Shown one piece after another: positions 1-5,711 of a stretch of DNA of 5,908 bases. Numbering within the stretch: position 1 is the stretch's first letter; every line of letters starts with the position of its first letter. The notes beneath the pieces were generated by a model that searched no databases, had not been told where the DNA came from, and saw only the letters and a program-made list of their open reading frames with translations. The position numbers and the translations under genes are program-made. The stretch lies in contig JAIESJ010000317.1 of the NCBI GenBank assembly GCA_019746155.1, positions 1 to 5,908 of the forward strand, given 5' to 3'. This DNA is from Burkholderiales bacterium. Lineage in GTDB: Bacteria; Pseudomonadota; Gammaproteobacteria; Burkholderiales; SG8-41.

Positions 1-22
1 TGGCGAACTTTGGTGGCCCGGA

Positions 23-1225
23 TCATTTGGAATCCCCAGGGAGGATGGGGATGTCTTTTGTCATTGGCGCGATCTTCGCGCCGCCGGTCTTGGCGGTGCC
101 CTTCAAGTCGGGCTCGATGCCCTCGGGATTGCCCGGAGAGATCATCTCGCCAACCATCTCCTTGGCGATCTTCGGATACACCGCCGGATTGAAGAGAAGA
201 TTGATCGACATGTTGCACTCGTGCGTGCAAAAGCATTTCGTGTCGCGGATGAACGAGCGCATCGATTGCGCCCGCTCTCCCGCCCAAAGCTTCGCCATGT
301 CGTAGCCGGCCTCGCGCAGGTTGCCGATCTTGTTGCTCAACATCTCGCACGCGTAGACGTCGCCCTCTTCCGAGATCACCGCCGACAGCGCCCCCGCGTA
401 GCACGGTACCTGGAACTGTCCCGTGTCGATGGTCTTGAGCACCGTCTTTGTCGACAGCCGCTCCTTCGCGTGCACGAACCGCGCGAGCGGCATGTTCTCG
501 TAGTAATTGAGCTTGCCCGCCGCGAACGCCCGCTCCAGCTTCGCCTTGATCCGCCGGTACTTGGCCACGTCCGCTATCCCGATGGCCGGCTCCATCGGCT
601 TGCCGCGCACGAACGACAGGTCCCAGTTGTCCGGCACGAGATCGTTCACCACGTACTCGTACATCTCGTCCATCTCGTCCTGGTTCCAGGCGCAGAACGT
701 GGTCGAGATACCCACGCCCAGGTTGGGCAACCGCTCGCGCAGCTTCTTGAGTTCGCGAAACGTTTCGACCGTCCGTACGAAGTTTCTCGGTACGCCCCGG
801 ATGCGGTCGTGCGTTTCCTGCAACCCGTCCAGCGAACAGAGAATGCCGACGAACGTGTTCGGGCAGTTCTTCACCAGCCGCCCGGCGGAGTCGATAATAT
901 CGTCTGTTTTGATGCCGTTAGTATTGATCGACAGCGTGACCGGGCTTAGCCGGTCGTGCAGAATTTTTGCGAATTCGGGCAGATCCTTGCGCAGGAACGG
1001 CTCGCCGCCCGTGAACGCGATCCACAATGCCCGGTCCATCGAGGAGGCGATCTTGTCGATCTCCTCCAGCGTCAGGTCTGTCTGACCCTTGTTGAGGCTG
1101 TCGTGGTAGAAGCAGTGCTTGCATACGGCGTTACAGCGAGCCGTGACGAAGAACGTCAGATGCAGCGGCAGCCCGTTTTTATTGATCAGCCGCGGCAAAT
1201 GCGGCACTAGATTCGCGATTCCCAT
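23..1225 (-). CDS. Radical SAM protein with SPASM-like C-terminal cluster domain
   Basis: This 400-residue protein is a radical S-adenosylmethionine enzyme. The [4Fe-4S]/SAM-binding motif CNAVCKHC is visible at residues 31-38 (C31, C35, C38), followed by the SAM-contacting GGEP at 73-76 and a strand ending in SINTNG at about 99-104. The C-terminal part has C275, then G288-x4-C293, then the cluster CFCTHEC (C331, C333, C337), which resembles the SPASM/Twitch layout that holds auxiliary Fe-S clusters in peptide- and sugar-modifying members. No signal peptide or membrane segment is seen, so it should be cytoplasmic. The start is supported by GGAGGG at 1233-1238, 7 nt before ATG. The start lies within the last 47 nt of the upstream glycosyltransferase gene, implying translational coupling. 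The tail after about residue 365 is low-complexity and probably disordered. The family level is firm; the substrate is unknown. Linkage to glycosyltransferases suggests action on a glycan, lipid or small peptide, but this is inference. Confidence 0.9.
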   Translation of the reverse strand: MGIANLVPHLPRLINKNGLPLHLTFFVTARCNAVCKHCFYHDSLNKGQTDLTLEEIDKIASSMDRALWIAFTGGEPFLRKDLPEFAKILHDRLSPVTLSINTNGIKTDDIIDSAGRLVKNCPNTFVGILCSLDGLQETHDRIRGVPRNFVRTVETFRELKKLRERLPNLGVGISTTFCAWNQDEMDEMYEYVVNDLVPDNWDLSFVRGKPMEPAIGIADVAKYRRIKAKLERAFAAGKLNYYENMPLARFVHAKERLSTKTVLKTIDTGQFQVPCYAGALSAVISEEGDVYACEMLSNKIGNLREAGYDMAKLWAGERAQSMRSFIRDTKCFCTHECNMSINLLFNPAVYPKIAKEMVGEMISPGNPEGIEPDLKGTAKTGGAKIAPMTKDIPILPGDSK

Positions 1226-2246
1226 CTATAAACCCTCCAAGAGATAACATAGTACCCGTTACCGCGCCCGACAGCCACGCAATATCGACGGCAAGTAGGA
1301 CAACGTATGCTTGCGTGACAAATTTCCCGTTCTGTCCCCGCCGCCGAAGGTCGAGCAGGACCGGAATCGGCAAGAGCAGATACACCGGCGCCGAAACCCC
1401 GAGCAGGCCCGCCGCCACCCACTGCATGCCCCCGAGCCCCGCCAGCCAGGCTAGGAGGGCGAACAAGCCCAGACCGAGACCAAGAATCGATCCAAGGTGA
1501 AGCGCGCCGTTCAGCCGGCTATAGTTCGTGCGGCTCCTGGCCATTTCCGGAAAACGGAAATGGCTCATGATAATCCTTTCGGCATAAAACCGTTGCTGGC
1601 GCAGGTAGCCAGTCAAGCTGAGACGGAACAGATGCAGAACGCCGATATCCGACATCCACCGGATTTTGCCGCCCGCGCGCGTGAGCAAAAAGCCGAGTTC
1701 CTCGTCCTCGTTGCCCCAGATTGGCTTCGTGGGATCGCGCTTAAGGTAATAAAGAGGAAAGCCGCCTACGAATTCGAACGCGCTTTTCAGGCACGCGAAA
1801 TTCGACGTGATGGTCGAGTCGATCTCCGGCGGAAGAGCGGACTGCCGCTGGCGAATGATCAGATGCTGCAGCCGCGTGAGAAACCCGTCCTGGACCGGCC
1901 CCGCGTAGCCGCCTGTTGCCGCCACGACACCGGGCGCATCGAGCGCTCCGACGATCCGCTCGAGCCAGTCGGGAGGCGCCACGCAGTCGGAGTCGGTAAA
2001 CGCCAGGATTTCACCTGCCGCCGCCGCCGCGCCGATGTTGCGCGCGACGCCCGGCCCCGAATTTTTTTCCAGCTTGATCACCTTGACACCGTAGTTCAAC
2101 GCGACCCGTGCGGTGTCGTCGCGGCTACAATCGTCGACGATGATCACCTCATCGGGCCGGCGCGTCTGGCCGAGAAGGCTCTCGATGCAGGCGCCGATGG
2201 TGTCCCGGGCGTTATATGCGGGAACGATGACCGTTACGGATTTCAA
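1179..2246 (-). CDS. Membrane-anchored family 2 glycosyltransferase (TTG start)
   Basis: The 355-residue product begins with a GT-A fold typical of GT2 enzymes: VTVIVPAYNARDTI near residues 4-17, the nucleotide-binding VDDCSRDDT at 37-45 and the metal-binding TDSD at 84-87. A later acidic pair in GNEDEE (178-183) fits the position of the catalytic base. From about residue 248 to 330 there are three hydrophobic stretches that should form membrane helices, so the catalytic domain probably sits on the cytoplasmic face of the inner membrane. It likely transfers a sugar from a nucleotide donor to a lipid carrier or glycan; donor and acceptor cannot be told. The protein is not a close match to ArnC as I know it. 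The start codon is TTG, chosen because AAAGGAG lies 6 nt upstream and the VTVIVPAYN strand needs this N-terminus. It follows the ArnE-like gene by 123 nt, and its 3' end overlaps the radical SAM gene by 47 nt. Confidence 0.9.
   Translation of the reverse strand: MKSVTVIVPAYNARDTIGACIESLLGQTRRPDEVIIVDDCSRDDTARVALNYGVKVIKLEKNSGPGVARNIGAAAAAGEILAFTDSDCVAPPDWLERIVGALDAPGVVAATGGYAGPVQDGFLTRLQHLIIRQRQSALPPEIDSTITSNFACLKSAFEFVGGFPLYYLKRDPTKPIWGNEDEELGFLLTRAGGKIRWMSDIGVLHLFRLSLTGYLRQQRFYAERIIMSHFRFPEMARSRTNYSRLNGALHLGSILGLGLGLFALLAWLAGLGGMQWVAAGLLGVSAPVYLLLPIPVLLDLRRRGQNGKFVTQAYVVLLAVDIAWLSGAVTGTMLSLGGFIDGNRESSAAFAAADQ
1233..1238 (-). promoter_or_regulatory. Ribosome binding site of the radical SAM gene, inside the GT2 gene
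   Basis: The minus strand reads GGAGGG followed by 7 nt and ATG. It is a near-consensus Shine-Dalgarno sequence embedded in the coding end of the glycosyltransferase gene. It fixes the radical SAM start within the upstream gene, so ribosomes ending the GT2 gene could reinitiate there. Confidence 0.75.
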
Positions 2247-2252
2247 ATAAAG

Positions 2253-2259
2253 CTCCTTT
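2253..2259 (-). promoter_or_regulatory. Ribosome binding site selecting a TTG start
   Basis: The minus strand reads AAAGGAG, then 6 nt (CTTTAT), then TTG. The match to the 16S anti-Shine-Dalgarno sequence and the correct spacing are the main reasons to accept a TTG start for the GT2 gene. The first strand of the GT-A fold begins immediately after this codon. Confidence 0.75.
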
Positions 2260-2369
2260 GTTGATAGCGGCGTTCGACGTACAACAACACGGCGTGCCGG
2301 TTCGGGCAGAAACTGACAGGCTGAGGGCTGCTATCGGTTGGTATCGAAAAAAGATGGGTAAGCTCAAGA

Positions 2370-2741
2370 TCAGCTCTGCGCCACGATATAGACCCCTATG
2401 GCGATGATGCCGATGCCGACAAGCCGTGATCGCGTAACGGCTTCGCCGAACAGATACCATGCTGCAACAGCGTTAACCACGTAACCCATGGAAACCATCG
2501 GGTAAGCGATACTGACTTCCACGCGCGACAGGGCCACGATCCAAACCGCCACGCCGATCACATAGCAGACCAGTCCGGCGACGATGCGCGGTTCGGTGGC
2601 GAGCTTCCAGCCTATCGGCAAGATGTTGTCCCGCCGGAAGGCGAATCTGCCAACGCGGTTGGTGCCTGCCTTGAGAAATAATTGCCCGGTGGCGCCCAGA
2701 AGCACCCCGACGAGAATCAAGCCGAATGTAATCGCATTCAT
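2370..2741 (-). CDS. ArnE-like four-helix DMT/SMR-family membrane protein, probable lipid-sugar flippase subunit
   Basis: This 123-residue protein has four hydrophobic segments at about residues 4-22, 53-72, 75-97 and 106-121, the size and layout of small multidrug resistance/DMT proteins. The segment around residues 74-86 (VEVSIAYPMVSMG) and the LLGATGQLFLK stretch at 14-24 resemble ArnE, a subunit of the undecaprenyl-phosphate-aminoarabinose flippase. The membrane-embedded glutamate that drives drug/proton exchange in EmrE is not seen in helix 1, where G19-Q20 occur instead, so a drug pump is less likely. A conserved-looking E100 ends helix 3. Its ATG overlaps the TGA of the ArnT-like gene by 4 nt (ATGA), so the two are translationally coupled. 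The pairing supports a role in presenting a polyprenyl-linked sugar at the periplasmic face. The partner subunit ArnF is not in the window; the protein may act as a homodimer. The actual substrate is unknown. Confidence 0.82.
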   Translation of the reverse strand: MNAITFGLILVGVLLGATGQLFLKAGTNRVGRFAFRRDNILPIGWKLATEPRIVAGLVCYVIGVAVWIVALSRVEVSIAYPMVSMGYVVNAVAAWYLFGEAVTRSRLVGIGIIAIGVYIVAQS

Positions 2742-4393
2742 GGCGTAGCCACCACCGCTCGCCGCGGGTCCTGGGCGATGAGACGCATCGGCAAGCCGTC
2801 CTGCTCCATCTGCCGGTAAATATCAGGCGGCATGATTGCCAAAGCATAGGGCTGGGCAAGCCAAGCCTGCTTAAACGCCGCCACATCGGGCAGAAATTTC
2901 CAGGGCTCCTGACCGATGCCGAAGGCCAATTCGCCTTGATAACCAACCAGAGTAAAGGTGCGCTTCAGGTAAAACGGCAGGGTTTGATCGTACATGCCGA
3001 CGCTGTAAAACGGGCTTCCAGGCTTCAAATAGGGTTTGACCTGCTCGGCGATGCGATAGGCCGAATAGGAGGGCGACAAGGCTTCGAAGCCGCTACCCAG
3101 CAGTTGCGCGGCCACCAGGCTGCTCACGGCGATGACGGTGATTCCGCGCCGGACGGACTCAAGCTGGAACAAATAGAGGCTCACCAGCATCCCCAGCAGC
3201 CAGACCGCGGCGGCGGCAGAGATCCACGGGGCGTAGGCCGCAAAAAGTGCTTGTGGTGTCTCCGGGTTCCCCAGACGCGCGACCCAGGGCGCGAAGGCCA
3301 AGCCTGCCGCTGCCAACAACACGGTGGGCGTACTGTGCCAAAACAGCGTGTTACTGCTGATTCGAGTCAGCCGTTGCCCCATGAGCAAGGCCAGCGCCGG
3401 AAAGATGGGCAGGATGTAGAAAGGCAGCTTGGAATTGGAAAGCGTGAAGAAGAGATAAATGACGGCGATCCAGACGAGCAGGAAGCGGCTCGGCTGGAAC
3501 GCGTTCTTGTCGGCGTGGTCCCGCGTCCGGGCGCGGGCCAGGGTGTCCAGCATCAGCGTCGGCCAGGGCAGCGCGCCCGCGAGCAAGATCGGTACAAAAT
3601 ACCACCAGGGCTGATAGCGGCCGTGGGCCATGTCGAGAAAGCGCCCGAAGTGCTCGTAGATGAAAAAGAAACGAAAGAACTCCGGATTGGCAAGCGTCAC
3701 AGCGACGAACCACGGCGCGCTGATCGCCGCAAACAGAACCAACCCGCTCGCCAGGTGCAGGCGCGTCCATAACGCCCAGTCGCGCTGGATCAGGGTGTAG
3801 ATAACCAATGTCGCGCCCGGCAGAACGAGCCCGATGAGTCCCTTGCTCAGTACGGCAAGCGCCAGGGCGGCCCAAGTCACGTGCATCCAGAGCCGGTTTT
3901 CGCGCGCGCTGGCCGTGGGCTGCTGCGCGAGCAGGAAGCCCGCCAGTCCCAGGGTCATGAAGAACGTGACCCCCATATCCAGCGTGATGATATGGCCGGC
4001 CAGCACGTAGAGCAGGCTGCTTCCCAAGACCAGGCCGGCGTACAGGCCGGCCCGCGCCCCGAAGACCCGCCGACCGGTGAAACAGACAAGGACGATGCCC
4101 AGGAAGCCGGTCAGCGCGTTCCACAGCCGGGCCGACCATTCGTGCTCGCCGAAGAGCCGGAAAGCGGCTGCGGTCGCCCAGTACTGCAGGGCCGGCTTCT
4201 CGAAGTACTTGAGCCCGTTCAGGCGCGGCGTGAGCCAGTCCCCGCTCGCCAGCATCTCGCGGGGGATTTCCGCGTAGCGCCCTTCGTCCGGCTGGGCGAG
4301 GTGGCGGTAGTCGAGATTTGCGAACCACAGGACGGCCATGACAGCCAATAGCCACAAAACGTGGCGTCGCGAGGTTGCGGCAGTGTCAGCCAT
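2738..4393 (-). CDS. ArnT-like GT-C glycosyltransferase (GT83 type), lipid-linked sugar transferase
   Basis: With the ATG at 4393 the protein has 551 residues, close to the 550 of E. coli ArnT. It is a polytopic inner-membrane protein with about a dozen hydrophobic stretches, the first at residues 10-27. The first periplasmic loop holds QPDEGRYAEIPREM (34-47) with the acidic pair D36-E37 expected for GT-C catalysis, and YFEKPALQYW (63-72) also matches ArnT. Other ArnT-like signatures are ITLDMG (136-141), LSKG (182-185), YEHFGRF (246-252) and KLPFYILPIFPAL (322-334). A soluble C-terminal domain follows from about residue 440. ArnT moves 4-amino-4-deoxy-L-arabinose from undecaprenyl phosphate to lipid A; here the sugar and acceptor are unproven because arnABCD are absent. 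The in-frame ATG at 4468 would add 25 residues but has no ribosome binding site and lies next to a pseudogene, so it was not chosen. The 3' end overlaps the ArnE-like gene by 4 nt. Confidence 0.88.
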   Translation of the reverse strand: MADTAATSRRHVLWLLAVMAVLWFANLDYRHLAQPDEGRYAEIPREMLASGDWLTPRLNGLKYFEKPALQYWATAAAFRLFGEHEWSARLWNALTGFLGIVLVCFTGRRVFGARAGLYAGLVLGSSLLYVLAGHIITLDMGVTFFMTLGLAGFLLAQQPTASARENRLWMHVTWAALALAVLSKGLIGLVLPGATLVIYTLIQRDWALWTRLHLASGLVLFAAISAPWFVAVTLANPEFFRFFFIYEHFGRFLDMAHGRYQPWWYFVPILLAGALPWPTLMLDTLARARTRDHADKNAFQPSRFLLVWIAVIYLFFTLSNSKLPFYILPIFPALALLMGQRLTRISSNTLFWHSTPTVLLAAAGLAFAPWVARLGNPETPQALFAAYAPWISAAAAVWLLGMLVSLYLFQLESVRRGITVIAVSSLVAAQLLGSGFEALSPSYSAYRIAEQVKPYLKPGSPFYSVGMYDQTLPFYLKRTFTLVGYQGELAFGIGQEPWKFLPDVAAFKQAWLAQPYALAIMPPDIYRQMEQDGLPMRLIAQDPRRAVVATP

Positions 4394-4399
4394 GGATGT

Positions 4400-4404
4400 T
4401 CCTT
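4400..4404 (-). promoter_or_regulatory. Ribosome binding site deciding the ArnT-like start
   Basis: The minus strand reads AAGGA, 6 nt (ACATCC), then ATG at 4393. The upstream in-frame ATG at 4468 is preceded only by GC-rich sequence with no such motif. This favours the 551-residue product over the 576-residue one. Confidence 0.65.
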
Positions 4405-4487
4405 GAGTTAATCCGCCCGCCGGGATTTCCTTGCCGCAACGTCGGGCGCAAAGCTGTGTTGAGTCCATGCGGGCGCCCCTGCGCGGG

Positions 4488-4733
4488 GCGATTTCCCGCG
4501 AGCAGCATCAGGGGTAACAGTAACAAAACGAAAAAAATGACGTGCCCGGTCGCGAAGCCGGCGTTTTCAATTTCGCGCACCAAGTTCCTCGCGGGTACAG
4601 CGCCGCTTGTGGCGCGCATACTGGTCGGTACTGCATCCACAGAAAAGGATACTGGGGGACCGTAACGACGATTCCTCCGCAGGGCTTGCAGGCTCGGTAC
4701 ATTTGCGCAGTACGGCCTCCTCGTCATCGATCT
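4488..4733 (-). pseudogene. Remnant of a class I SAM-dependent methyltransferase, C-terminal part, three frameshifts
   Basis: No single frame is open here, but three frames read in order give a continuous methyltransferase-like C-terminal segment. Frame one gives IDDEEAVLR (about 4731-4706). Frame two gives QMYRACKPCGGIVVTVPQ and then YPFLWMQ (about 4705-4631), matching the family pattern L-KPGG-x-x-VTVPQ-x-P-x-LW. Frame three gives DQYARHKRRCTREEL (about 4626-4582), matching DEYAxHxRRYxRxEL. The next shift gives VREIENAGF and the hydrophobic FFVLLLLPLMLL (about 4580-4500). The apparent lesions are one base lost near 4705, one gained near 4627 and one gained near 4581. The N-terminal SAM-binding domain with its GxGxG loop is missing: similarity stops near 4733 although room for it would lie under cusF. 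Homologues with this ending are often seen beside envelope glycosyltransferases, which fits the ArnT-like gene downstream. Sequencing error could explain single shifts, but not the missing N-terminus. The exact substrate class is unknown. Confidence 0.72.
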
Positions 4734-4766
4734 GCGTACCGCCGTCCACCGTAGCCCGACGTGGTG

Positions 4767-4788
4767 GCGCAGTAAGCTGCTACTGCGC
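4767..4788 (-). terminator. Perfect 8-bp stem-loop at the cusF stop codon, possible terminator
   Basis: On the minus strand GCGCAGTA, a 6-nt loop GCAGCT, and TACTGCGC form a perfect 8-bp inverted repeat that spans the TAG stop codon of the CusF-family gene. No run of U residues follows it, so it is not a standard intrinsic terminator. It could still stabilise the 3' end of the copper transcript or work with Rho. A weaker 5-bp repeat (4746-4750 with 4763-4767) lies just downstream. Confidence 0.4.
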
Positions 4789-5115
4789 GGCCTCGAAACG
4801 CATCACGGTTAAGGCCCCGTTCACCTTGTCGGCGGCGAAATTGATCTTGTCGCCGACCTTGACCTTATCGAGCATCGCCGGATCCTGCACCCGGAACACC
4901 ATGGTCATGGCCGGCATGCCGAGATTTTCGAGCGGGCCGTGTTTGATCGTGACTTTGCCAGCGTCCTTGTCGACTTTTCTAACTTCGCCCGGCGTGAGCG
5001 CTGCGCCGGTAGCCGGTTTTGCATCGGTATTCTTGTGATGGGCGTCATCGGCATAGGCAACATAAGGCAGCGCCAGGCCAATTGTGACTGCAATAATAAG
5101 TTCACGAACATACAT
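4780..5115 (-). CDS. cusF: CusF-family periplasmic copper-binding protein
   Basis: The 111-residue product starts with a signal peptide (hydrophobic core about residues 6-20, likely cut after AYA at 22), leaving a mature domain of about 89 residues, the size of CusF. The copper motif is KHGPLENLGMPAMTMVF (58-74). H59, M70 and M72 line up with the Cu(I) ligands H36, M47 and M49 of E. coli CusF. The cation-pi tryptophan W44 of E. coli is replaced by M67, as the alignment reads, so the Cu(I) site may be all His/Met. The KVGDKINF stretch (86-93) is the usual OB-fold strand of this family. It binds periplasmic Cu(I), and Ag(I) in CusF, and hands it to efflux or oxidising partners. AAAGGAG at 5123-5129 precedes ATG by 7 nt. 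It lies 40 nt after the cupredoxin gene, with a multicopper oxidase upstream. No CusCBA efflux gene is in the window, so the symbol is used at family level. Confidence 0.88.
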   Translation of the reverse strand: MYVRELIIAVTIGLALPYVAYADDAHHKNTDAKPATGAALTPGEVRKVDKDAGKVTIKHGPLENLGMPAMTMVFRVQDPAMLDKVKVGDKINFAADKVNGALTVMRFEAAQ

Positions 5116-5155
5116 GGTGTTTCTCCTTTGTGGTGAATGATGAAAGGTAAGATGT

Positions 5156-5683
5156 TTATTTGGCGGCCGAGGATGATTGCTTGCTGACTGCGGCCTTTGC
5201 GACGATAACTTTACCGATCATACCCGCCTCGAAATGCCCCGGTTCAAGGCATGCGAAGTCGAAGGTTCCCGCTTTCGTGAACTGCCAGACGAAGGTTCCG
5301 GTTTTACCCGGCTCAACCGAGACGGCGTTCGGATCATCGTGTTCCATCCCGGGGAACTTGCGCATGAGCTCCGCATGCGCCTTCAGCTCCTTCATCGTGC
5401 CGAGCACCATTTCGTGCTTGATCTTGCCGGTGTTCTTCGCGACGAAGCGGATGGTTTCGCCTCGTTTCACGGTGACATTCGCCGGTTTGAAACGCATGTC
5501 GTCCCCCATTTCGATCTCGATCGTGCGCGAGACCTTGCCGGGGTCGCCCGGTTTTCCGAGCGTTTCGCCGTGTGCGCTACCCGAATGCTTGTCTGCTTGT
5601 TTGCCGGGGCCGTCGCCGTGAGCCCAGACGTTGCCGGCAGCGAGGATGGCAGCGAATATTGTCAGAGTGATTTGACGTTTCAT
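5156..5683 (-). CDS. Exported cupredoxin, His/Met-rich periplasmic blue copper protein
   Basis: This 175-residue protein has a signal peptide (KRQ, hydrophobic core to about residue 18, probable cleavage after VWA at 21). A His/Gly-rich linker (22-50) follows, then a single cupredoxin domain (about 52-163). The type 1 copper ligands can be read as H90 in KIKHEMVLG, C145, H150 and M155 in ACLEPGHFEAGMIG. The C-x4-H-x4-M spacing is that of azurin- or plastocyanin-like sites. Between H90 and C145 is a segment rich in M and H (M92, M97, H103, M107, M113, H115) that could hold extra copper. It resembles the CopI-type cupredoxins of copper tolerance loci, which I know from Rubrivivax and Vibrio, but I do not assign the symbol. 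AGGAG at 5691-5695 is 7 nt before the ATG. The gene lies 28 nt after the multicopper oxidase and 40 nt before cusF, so all three are probably co-transcribed. The role is copper sequestration or electron transfer in the periplasm. Confidence 0.9.
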   Translation of the reverse strand: MKRQITLTIFAAILAAGNVWAHGDGPGKQADKHSGSAHGETLGKPGDPGKVSRTIEIEMGDDMRFKPANVTVKRGETIRFVAKNTGKIKHEMVLGTMKELKAHAELMRKFPGMEHDDPNAVSVEPGKTGTFVWQFTKAGTFDFACLEPGHFEAGMIGKVIVAKAAVSKQSSSAAK

Positions 5684-5711
5684 TTTATTGCTCCTAAAAA
5701 TGTTGTGACGG

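Noticed and set aside
1..22. Start of a further gene at the left edge
   Set aside because: Only 22 bases follow the radical SAM stop; no start codon with ribosome binding site can be seen.
221..949. Plus-strand open frame of 242 codons opposite the radical SAM gene
   Set aside because: It is the shadow of a coding strand with clear radical SAM motifs; its product is Arg/His/Val-rich and has no recognisable domain or ribosome binding site that I could see.
1497..2264. Plus-strand open frame of 255 codons opposite the GT2 gene
   Set aside because: It lies entirely over the GT2 gene, whose fold motifs are unmistakable; the antisense product shows no family signature.
2247..2369. Terminator or promoter in the gap between the ArnE-like and GT2 genes
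   Set aside because: There is a T-run on the minus strand near 2346-2352 but no convincing GC-rich stem before it, and no good -35/-10 pair, so neither is claimed. The gap holds only the GT2 ribosome binding site.
2936..3772. Long plus-strand open frame of 278 codons opposite the ArnT-like gene
   Set aside because: It is antisense to a well-recognised membrane protein, its product is rich in Arg/Gln/Gly without domain motifs, and it reflects GC-rich codon structure of the opposite strand.
4394..4468. N-terminal extension of the ArnT-like protein from the ATG at 4468
   Set aside because: No ribosome binding site precedes it, the added 25 residues are polar and unlike ArnT, and starting at 4393 gives the family length.
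4386..4727. A single small membrane protein of 113 codons
   Set aside because: Its central part is only one frame of the broken methyltransferase, and its ends resemble nothing; a real separate gene is unlikely.
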